5,331 nucleotides of DNA from Actinomycetota bacterium (GTDB lineage: Bacteria; Actinomycetota; Actinomycetes; Nanopelagicales; Nanopelagicaceae): contig WLCY01000053.1 of assembly GCA_009705075.1 (NCBI GenBank), positions 1-5,331 of the forward strand, given 5' to 3'. Of the stretch, positions 1-5,331 are shown piece after piece (position 1 is the stretch's first letter; each line of letters opens with the position of its first letter). Below the pieces are notes generated by a model, which ran no database searches, had not been told where the DNA came from, and saw only the letters and a list, made by a program, of their open reading frames with translations. Position numbers and translations under genes: made by a program.

Positions 1-675
<675 letters not shown>

Positions 676-682
676 TGTGTTG

Positions 683-689
683 CCTTTCT
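683..689 (-). promoter_or_regulatory. Ribosome binding site of atpE
   Basis: The minus strand reads AGAAAGG, with a 7-base spacer before ATG at 675. The surrounding leader is A-rich and looks unstructured between the stem-loop at 699-722 and the start codon, as expected for a highly translated subunit. Confidence 0.7.
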
Positions 690-698
690 GTTCGTGTT

Positions 699-722
699 AC
701 TTACTAGCGGAAGCTAATAAGT
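699..722 (-). promoter_or_regulatory. Intergenic stem-loop between atpB and atpE
   Basis: On the minus strand ACTTATTAGC (722-713) and GCTAGTAAGT (708-699) can form a 10-bp stem with one U-G wobble, closed by the 4-base loop TTCC. It starts 13 bases after the atpB stop and ends 23 bases before the atpE start, leaving the ribosome binding site free. No run of T follows it, so it is not a typical intrinsic terminator. A role in mRNA processing, 3' protection or boosting atpE expression is an inference. Confidence 0.6.
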
Positions 723-735
723 GGGTATTAATTAT

Positions 736-1521
736 TTAATGCTCATCCGCCAGTGCTCCGGCAATGAACAAAGCTGTAAGTAGGGTGAAGATATAAGCCT
801 GAAGACATTGGACCATGAACTCGAAGAAGGTCATTCCAATTCCAAAAGCAAAAGCAAATGGTGCAATTAGCTTTAAACCAATTACGCCCTTAAGCAGGTG
901 ATCTCCGCCTAGGATGAAAACTAAAAGTAGTAAGTGGCCAGCGAACATATTTGCAAAGAGACGAAGTGAGAGAGTTAATGGTCGAACTAAGAAGAAAGTT
1001 GCAACTTCGATAGGGGTGAGCAGGATATAAACAAATTTTGGAACTCCAGGCATAAATGCAATGCCCATTAGATATTTTCCAAGTCCCTGTTTTTTGATAC
1101 CGACATAGTGGAAAACCACGAATGAAATTAGCGCAAGAACGTATGGGAATGAAACATGAGACATTGTCGGGAATTGCAGGAATGGAATAATTCCAAATAC
1201 GTTATTTGTAAGAATAAAGGTAAAGAGCGTGAAGAGAAAAGGAACGAAGCGCATGAATTCACGGCCGATAATTTCTTCACCGATACCGTTGCGGACAAAG
1301 GCATAAACCGATTCGCCAGCAAATTGCAGCTTGCTAGGAACTACAAGGGCCTTACGTGAAGCAATTATGAAAAAGGCTGAAATCAAAATAACTGAGAAGA
1401 GAACTAAGAAAATTGGTTTTGTTGTGTATTCGTTAGTTCCAAAGATTGGCGGGAGATTAAAGTCGGCGGTGCTCGGTGGGACGAATCCTTCACCACTCTC
1501 GGCAAACGCGAACTTACGCAC
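736..1521 (-). CDS. atpB: F-type ATP synthase subunit a
   Basis: Subunit a provides the two half-channels through which protons reach and leave the c ring. The 261-residue protein is of usual length and strongly hydrophobic. The key region PLTLSLRLFANMFAGH contains the essential arginine, Arg187 (equivalent to E. coli Arg210), and FMVQCLQAYIFTLLTA near the C terminus carries the conserved Gln241. A conserved amphipathic segment, ALVVPSKLQFAGE, precedes NGIGEEIIG. The start is GTG (1521-1519), supported by an AGGAG five bases upstream; the next in-frame ATG would remove the first membrane region. It is preceded by a 115-base gap after the atpZ-like gene and followed after 60 bases by atpE. Identification is secure. 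Confidence 0.97.
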   Translation of the reverse strand: MRKFAFAESGEGFVPPSTADFNLPPIFGTNEYTTKPIFLVLFSVILISAFFIIASRKALVVPSKLQFAGESVYAFVRNGIGEEIIGREFMRFVPFLFTLFTFILTNNVFGIIPFLQFPTMSHVSFPYVLALISFVVFHYVGIKKQGLGKYLMGIAFMPGVPKFVYILLTPIEVATFFLVRPLTLSLRLFANMFAGHLLLLVFILGGDHLLKGVIGLKLIAPFAFAFGIGMTFFEFMVQCLQAYIFTLLTALFIAGALADEH

Positions 1522-1595
1522 AAAAACTCCTGAACCTAATAAATGTAGCTAAGAAACTTTGGGAAGTTGGCGCAACACTATTAGGAGTCCGCCAA
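1522..1595 (-). promoter_or_regulatory. atpB leader: Shine-Dalgarno and possible folded element
   Basis: The Shine-Dalgarno AGGAG (1531-1527, minus strand) lies 5 bases before the GTG start and decides that start. Upstream, TTGGCG (1595-1590) and CGCCAA (1572-1567) are perfectly complementary around a 17-base loop. Inside that loop ACTCCTAATA (1588-1579) can pair either with TATTAGG (1541-1535, 7 bp) or with AGGAGT (1531-1526, 6 bp, covering the Shine-Dalgarno). This could control atpB translation, but complementarity of this length in about 100 bases could also be chance. I found no convincing -10/-35 pair in this gap. Confidence 0.35.
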
Positions 1596-1636
1596 AAACC
1601 AAAACTGAAATATGGATGAATTCTGAGATTTGAAGG

Positions 1637-1828
1637 CTAGTTACGCCCGAAACGGAGCCAGGTTAGGTAGAGCGAAGACCCTGCTCCAAGGAGTAGGCCA
1701 CCTAGGAGGAAGAAATTCTTGTCCAGCCAATTGTCCAAAGCCCAGCCAATTCCACCCCAGATAATGAGGCCTGATATTAAGTATCCGAAGATTGACCACA
1801 TTGCGCCTTCTTCATTTCCGCTACCCAT
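1637..1828 (-). CDS. atpZ: Small membrane protein, AtpZ/AtpI family (F1Fo-associated)
   Basis: The 63-residue protein has two predicted membrane helices (about 12-31 and 39-57). The first ends in the motif GGIGWALDNWLD; the second is glycine-rich (LLGGLLLGAGSSLY) and is followed by the basic end WLRFGRN. This matches the small AtpZ-type proteins found at the head of ATP synthase operons, which are proposed to help c-ring assembly or, in Bacillus, magnesium transport together with AtpI. The start ATG is supported by GGGAG 7 bases upstream (1840-1836), inside the end of the preceding gene; the two genes are only 2 bases apart. The family call rests on size, topology, the G-W-x-L-D motif and position rather than on catalytic residues. 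Confidence 0.75.
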   Translation of the reverse strand: MGSGNEEGAMWSIFGYLISGLIIWGGIGWALDNWLDKNFFLLGGLLLGAGSSLYLTWLRFGRN

Positions 1829-1830
1829 AT

Positions 1831-2286
1831 CTATGCTCCCAAACCATTAGTTCGATTACCTGGATCCTGCGAAGGGCTAGTTTGGGGCAAAGGGAGTTGA
1901 AAGCGCAACTTCACGAATGCCCGGATCTCCCCCGCCAGCCAAGCCGCGGTAATTCCCAAGGCGGCAATAGCAAAGGTTGGTCGATCTACCGTTTCGGGCG
2001 AAGTTGTCTTTGTCACAACCAATAGAAGAGCACCAACCAAGATAACTTTCGCAAAATAAGAGAACATCGCAAGAGCCATTGTCGTTATCGGATCTAGATT
2101 TGTAGAGATCCTTGAAATCAGTAAGTGAATCGAAAAATAGAGAATTACCGTACAGCTTGCCAGTAAAGCGCCTAGTAAGCCGGGTCTTCCTTTAATAAGT
2201 ACTCCCGTGAAAATGCTAAGCGCAGCTACGGTAACAGCGGGAATTAGCGCTCCGCGCCAGAGTTCAACCTCATTTTGTTTTGACAT
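1831..2286 (-). CDS. atpI: AtpI-like membrane protein (ATP synthase protein I)
   Basis: A 151-residue protein with four predicted membrane helices (about 12-31, 36-57, 69-92, 103-124) and a polar, proline-rich tail (131-151). Segments such as LLGALLASCTVILYFSIH, SYFAKVILVGALL and AWLAGEIRAFVKLR fit the poorly conserved AtpI-type proteins encoded between rfe and atpB in Actinobacteria (for example the Rv1303 position in Mycobacterium). In other bacteria AtpI assists assembly or stability of the c ring, but no enzymatic role can be read from this sequence. The start ATG lies inside the end of the wecA gene (17-base overlap) and has GGTGAG (2297-2292) 5 bases upstream, so translation is probably coupled. 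Position makes the assignment likely; sequence alone would leave it as a hypothetical membrane protein. Confidence 0.7.
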   Translation of the reverse strand: MSKQNEVELWRGALIPAVTVAALSIFTGVLIKGRPGLLGALLASCTVILYFSIHLLISRISTNLDPITTMALAMFSYFAKVILVGALLLVVTKTTSPETVDRPTFAIAALGITAAWLAGEIRAFVKLRFQLPLPQTSPSQDPGNRTNGLGA

Positions 2287-3361
2287 TCGAACTCACCAAA
2301 CTCTCTCTAATAAGCGCCAATGAAAAGATAAGAATTAACAGGCCAACTGCTAGTGAAACCCAAAGCGGTGCAAATGCCGCGACCACAGTTGGAAATGCAA
2401 ACATCGCGGTCCAAGAGTAAAGAATTGCTGAAGTGCGACGATGGGAATTACCCATGGATAAAAGTTTGTGGTGAAGATGTTCTTTATCTGCTGCAAAAGG
2501 TGAGCGCCCGGCGCGGAGACGACGAATAATTGCCATACCCAAATCAATAAAAGGTATTGCAAGAACGCTAAATGGAAGGAGAAGTGGAAGGAGCGCGGTA
2601 TCGGATCCGGCACTTGTTATTGCATTTAAATCTATCTGCCCAGTAAGCGTTATCGCGGCAGCAGAGAGTAAAAGGCCCAGGAACATAGCACCTGAATCCC
2701 CCATGAAAATTCTTGCTGGATGATAATTGTGAGGCAAGAAGCCAATACAGATTCCGATGATTACTGCAGTGATCAGAGATGGCGCACCTGCGCGATTCAA
2801 ACCATTTACCACGGCAAGCAAGTAGGAGAAGGCAAAGAAGGCCATCGCGCAGATTGCAACTATTCCAGTGGCCAGACCATCTAAGCCATCAACGAAGTTA
2901 ACTGCATTTATCACAACCATTACAAAGAATATTGTTAGTAACTGTCCGATACTCGGTGGCAGAATATAAATACCATTTATTGGGAGCCAGAGAATTTGTA
3001 CGCCATGCAGCAGCAAAATTCCACCAGCAACTGCTTGTCCAGCAAATTTAGTGATCGAATCTAAGTCATACATATCATCGAGCGCGCCTAGAATCATTAT
3101 GAAAGTTCCTGCAATAAATATTCCGGTTGCCTCGCGGCCAAAAGATTTTGCAACTAGCGGAAGGTGGTTTACCACCATGAAAGTGACTGACATCGAAATC
3201 CACATTCCGATTCCACCCCACCTTGGAGTCACAACAGTATGTGTATCGCGGGAACGTACATTTATGAAGGCGCCGGCTTTCATGGCTAAGCTCTTTATAA
3301 ATGGCGTAATCAAATAACAGAGAGTCGCGGCAAGTGCGATTGTTAAGAGATATTCGCGCAT
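2270..3361 (-). CDS. wecA: WecA/Rfe-type polyprenyl-phosphate GlcNAc-1-phosphate transferase
   Basis: Integral membrane enzyme that moves a sugar-1-phosphate, probably GlcNAc-1-P from UDP-GlcNAc, onto polyprenyl (decaprenyl or undecaprenyl) phosphate, the first step of lipid-linked cell-wall glycan synthesis at the cytoplasmic face. The 363 residues contain the family motifs in order: PRWGGIGM (46-53), GALDDMYDLDS (92-102) with the Mg-binding Asp pair 95-96, NAVNFVDGLDGLA (152-164), PARIFMGDSGAMFLG (215-229), and the HLHHKL loop (295-300, the HIHH motif of WecA). About ten to eleven membrane helices surround these loops. The start MREYLL matches actinobacterial Rfe proteins, although no clear Shine-Dalgarno sequence precedes it; it lies 15 bases after glyA. 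In Actinobacteria the gene next to atpI is the Rfe/WecA type that primes the arabinogalactan-type linker or other wall polymers. MraY is less likely because of the HLHH loop and the context. Confidence 0.9.
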   Translation of the reverse strand: MREYLLTIALAATLCYLITPFIKSLAMKAGAFINVRSRDTHTVVTPRWGGIGMWISMSVTFMVVNHLPLVAKSFGREATGIFIAGTFIMILGALDDMYDLDSITKFAGQAVAGGILLLHGVQILWLPINGIYILPPSIGQLLTIFFVMVVINAVNFVDGLDGLATGIVAICAMAFFAFSYLLAVVNGLNRAGAPSLITAVIIGICIGFLPHNYHPARIFMGDSGAMFLGLLLSAAAITLTGQIDLNAITSAGSDTALLPLLLPFSVLAIPFIDLGMAIIRRLRAGRSPFAADKEHLHHKLLSMGNSHRRTSAILYSWTAMFAFPTVVAAFAPLWVSLAVGLLILIFSLALIRESLVSSNVKTK

Positions 3362-3376
3362 GGAATTACAAGTCGA

Positions 3377-4654
3377 TTATCGGGCGTAAATTGGGAATTT
3401 CGCAGTTAAAGCATTTACCTCGCTGCGAATTGCGGCCGCCTTGCTTGGCTCGCCACCATCTTTGATTGCACGCGCAATTAGCGAAGCAATTTGTGACATC
3501 TCTGGCGTACCCATTCCCTGTGTAGTTGTGGCCGCAGTTCCGACACGAATTCCGCTGGTTACTGCTGGAGTTTCTGGATCATATGGAATTGCATTCTTAT
3601 TTAAAACAATGCCAGATTCGCCACATCGTTCATCTGCGATTTTTCCATTTACACCAGTAGAACGAATATCAATAAGAGCTAAGTGCGTCTCGGTACCACC
3701 TGAAACTGCGCGCATTCCCTCTTTCTCTAAGCCAGCGGCAAGCGCTTTTGCATTAATAATTACGTTCTTTGCATACTCTTGATATGCCGGTGTGGCGCAT
3801 TCCTTTAACGCAACAGCTTTTCCAGCAACCGCGCTCATAATTGGTCCGCCTTGCATTCCAGGGAATACCGCTTTATCAATTGCGGCTGCATGTTCTGCCT
3901 TTGAGAGAATCATTCCACCTCTTGGTCCACGCAAAACTTTATGAGTTGTGAATGAAACTACATCTGCATATGGAACTGGTGACGGTATCGCCTTGCCCGC
4001 TACTAAGCCAATAAAGTGCGCCGCATCAACCCACATAATTGCGCCAATTTCGTCACAAATTTTTCGAACTGTTGCAAAGTCAATCAGACTTGGATAAGCG
4101 GTAGCGCCAACGCAGACCATCTTTGGTTTATTAGCTATCGCGGTATCTCGGAGCTCGTCGTAATCGATTAACTCATCTTCTTTACGTACTCCATATGAAA
4201 CTATGTTGAACCATTTTCCGGAGAAATTCACCTTTGAACCATGGGTTAAATGTCCACCATGAGGAAGTGACATCGCAAGAACGCTATCTCCTGGTTTAGT
4301 AAATGCTTGATAGACCGCAACGTTCGCACTTGCACCTGAGTGCGGTTGAAGATTCGCATGCTCTGCCCCGAATAAAGATTTCGCGCGTTCAATTCCAATT
4401 GTTTCGACTTTATCAACTTCTTCGCAGCCACCGTAGTAGCGCTTACCTGGATAACCTTCGGCATATTTATTTGAAAGTGTAGATCCCAAAGTTGCTAGAA
4501 CGGCTGGCGATGTGAAGTTTTCGCTGGCAATCAACTGCAAACTTTTCTGTTGACGAACTAACTCGCTCAGAACTACTGCAGCAATATCTGGATCTTGCGC
4601 TTGAAGGGCGTTGAAATCTGGGCCGTAAAACGCCTCGCTGGTCTTTTCACTCAT
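3377..4654 (-). CDS. glyA: Serine hydroxymethyltransferase
   Basis: PLP enzyme that interconverts serine and glycine and charges tetrahydrofolate with a one-carbon unit; cytoplasmic. It has 425 residues, the normal length. Visible landmarks are LIASENFTSPAV (41-52), NKYAEGYPGKRYYGGCE (62-78) with catalytic Glu66, QPHSGASAN (103-111), the PLP-stacking His132 in HGGHLTHGS, Asp210/His213 in WVDAAHFIGLVAG, Lys239 in TTHKVLRGPRGG forming the PLP Schiff base, and the carboxylate-binding Arg370 in SGIRVGTAA. The core is complete, so activity is expected. Some near-invariant positions differ from E. coli GlyA: Phe235 and Val240 flank the lysine motif, and TAA replaces TPA after Arg370. From memory these fit the actinobacterial GlyA form located beside rfe and atp genes. 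The start ATG has TAAGG 7 bases upstream (4666-4662), overlapping the stop codon of the preceding gene, which suggests coupling. Confidence 0.95.
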   Translation of the reverse strand: MSEKTSEAFYGPDFNALQAQDPDIAAVVLSELVRQQKSLQLIASENFTSPAVLATLGSTLSNKYAEGYPGKRYYGGCEEVDKVETIGIERAKSLFGAEHANLQPHSGASANVAVYQAFTKPGDSVLAMSLPHGGHLTHGSKVNFSGKWFNIVSYGVRKEDELIDYDELRDTAIANKPKMVCVGATAYPSLIDFATVRKICDEIGAIMWVDAAHFIGLVAGKAIPSPVPYADVVSFTTHKVLRGPRGGMILSKAEHAAAIDKAVFPGMQGGPIMSAVAGKAVALKECATPAYQEYAKNVIINAKALAAGLEKEGMRAVSGGTETHLALIDIRSTGVNGKIADERCGESGIVLNKNAIPYDPETPAVTSGIRVGTAATTTQGMGTPEMSQIASLIARAIKDGGEPSKAAAIRSEVNALTAKFPIYAR

Positions 4655-4663
4655 GGCGCAACC

Positions 4664-5257
4664 TTATTCGCTAGCAAGTTCAATTGCCGAAACGACTTTC
4701 CTCAACTCTTCCAATGTGAGGGCCCCAACACGGATAACAGCCAATTTCCCCGATTCCAGTGCAACTACCGATGAGAGCGGGCCGGTTGGAATCTCTCCGA
4801 TATCCAGCGCCGCCAGGTCATGGACATTTGAAATTTTAGCGACGGGGCCATTTCCTGCTGTTGTAGCAGATGCAATCGCAAGTGGACCAGTCTCTTTCGC
4901 TATCTCTAAAGTCTCTGATTGATTGGGTACCCGAACTGCAAATTCACGGAGCGAGCCACCATCCCCCAGATCCCAGTTCAAAGATTGATTTTGCAGAAGT
5001 TGCAGGGTTAACAATCCTGGCCAGAATGCTGCTGCTAATTCTTTAACTTCGATGGTTAATCCTTGCGTTATTCCATCGAGGACTGCAGCGCTGGAGATTA
5101 TTACTTGTGCTGCGATACCTGGTGGGTCATTTCGTAATTGGTGAAGACGGTTTACCGCGGAAAGACTAAATGCATCACATGCGTAAACATAGCCATGTTC
5201 AAGTGGAAGAATCACAACTTCCCCGCGCTTTATCGCAGCTACTACTACTTCTTTCAT
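4664..5257 (-). CDS. tsaC: TsaC/Sua5/YrdC-family protein, catalytic signature degenerate
   Basis: Orthologue by position and sequence of the actinobacterial Sua5-type threonylcarbamoyl-AMP synthase, which makes the activated intermediate for the t6A modification of ANN-decoding tRNAs. Family hallmarks remain: GEVVILPLEHGYVYACDAF (12-30), AAFWPGLLTL (76-85), the actinobacterial SLNWDLGD (92-99), FAVRVP (106-111), GPLAIASATTAG (124-135), and the C-terminal IRVGALTLEELRKVV (175-189). Key residues are changed, however. The PTDTVYG loop reads PLEHGYV, the KxR motif reads RND (42-44), SxN reads SAT (130-132), and the STIVD-type segment reads SSVVA (162-166). Arg176 is kept. The frame is intact, 197 residues versus about 200-220 usually, so it is not an obvious pseudogene. 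It starts with an ATGA overlap with the upstream gene. Either a much altered enzyme or a pseudoenzyme; the family call is firm, the activity doubtful. Confidence 0.8.
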   Translation of the reverse strand: MKEVVVAAIKRGEVVILPLEHGYVYACDAFSLSAVNRLHQLRNDPPGIAAQVIISSAAVLDGITQGLTIEVKELAAAFWPGLLTLQLLQNQSLNWDLGDGGSLREFAVRVPNQSETLEIAKETGPLAIASATTAGNGPVAKISNVHDLAALDIGEIPTGPLSSVVALESGKLAVIRVGALTLEELRKVVSAIELASE

Positions 5258-5331
5258 TTTAGGTTCTCGATTATCTTGGCTAGCGAACCATCTACAAGTG
5301 CGTGAATCGAGGTACCTTCTGGAAGGTAATC
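5254..5331 (-). CDS. C-terminal 25 codons of an unidentified upstream gene
   Basis: The minus strand reads in frame from the window edge to TGA (5256-5254), which overlaps the ATG of the TsaC-family gene as ATGA. The visible peptide is DYLPEGTSIHAL followed by VDGSLAKIIENLK. Tight coupling makes it a real gene end. In Actinobacteria prmC (release-factor methyltransferase) usually sits here, but PrmC normally ends in a conserved DLxGxxR-type segment that is absent. The pattern ALVDGSLxxIIENL faintly resembles the AVLDGDLxxxI end of peptide-chain release factors (prfA is the next gene upstream in many Actinobacteria). Both readings are weak, so no product is assigned. Confidence 0.65.
   Translation of the reverse strand, partial: DYLPEGTSIHALVDGSLAKIIENLK

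Noticed and set aside
699..722. Stem-loop read as a transcription terminator
   Set aside because: No T-run follows on the minus strand and it lies inside the atp gene set, where termination would cut off atpE and the genes after it.
1542..1590. Possible -10 elements (TAATAG, TACATT) for an atpB promoter
   Set aside because: Neither has a recognisable -35 hexamer at 16-18 bases, and such AT-rich matches are expected by chance in this gap.
2350..2613. 87-codon open frame on the minus strand
   Set aside because: An alternative frame within wecA, whose motifs and membrane helices run through this stretch in the main frame.
3441..3782. 113-codon open frame on the plus strand
   Set aside because: It lies antisense inside glyA, whose frame is unmistakable, and its translation resembles no family I know; it is the mirror of a well-conserved coding region.
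4653..4922. 89-codon open frame on the plus strand
   Set aside because: Antisense to the TsaC-family gene, low-complexity Ser/Ala-rich translation, and no ribosome binding site of note.

Overview
All genes in this 5.3 kb window lie on the minus strand and read from the right edge to the left edge. In transcription order they are: the last 25 codons of an unidentified gene, a TsaC/Sua5-family gene, glyA (serine hydroxymethyltransferase), a wecA/rfe-type polyprenyl-phosphate GlcNAc-1-phosphate transferase, an atpI-like gene, a small atpZ-like gene, atpB (subunit a), atpE (subunit c) and most of atpF (subunit b), which is cut by the left edge. The genes overlap or sit 2 to 15 bases apart, except for a 115-base gap before atpB and a 60-base gap before atpE. 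I see no terminator and no convincing promoter, so the window looks like the middle of one long transcript that continues beyond both edges.

The order sua5 - glyA - rfe - atpI - atpB - atpE - atpF is the classical arrangement upstream of the actinobacterial ATP synthase operon. Actinobacterial signatures in the proteins support this: WDLGD in the Sua5 homologue, the MREYLL start of the transferase, and a GlyA resembling the form next to the ATP synthase genes in Streptomyces. The base composition, by eye in the mid-40s % G+C, is low for Actinobacteria. Together with the tight packing this suggests a streamlined aquatic lineage such as the freshwater acI / Nanopelagicales group. That placement is an inference.

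Region by region: 4664-5331 holds translation-linked genes (tRNA t6A family). 3377-4654 is one-carbon and glycine metabolism. 2270-3361 starts lipid-linked glycan synthesis. 1-2286 is the membrane (Fo) part of the H+-ATP synthase with two small accessory membrane proteins that in other bacteria help c-ring assembly or membrane insertion. The F1 genes (atpH, A, G, D, C) are expected beyond the left edge.

I found no mobile element, CRISPR array, RNA gene or undescribed multi-gene system. The points that most deserve a second look are: the Sua5 homologue has lost most of its catalytic signature residues; the c subunit has alanines where its glycine motif should be; there is a 10-bp stem-loop just before atpE; the gap before atpB could fold over its own Shine-Dalgarno sequence; and the gene preceding sua5 does not end like PrmC, the usual neighbour.
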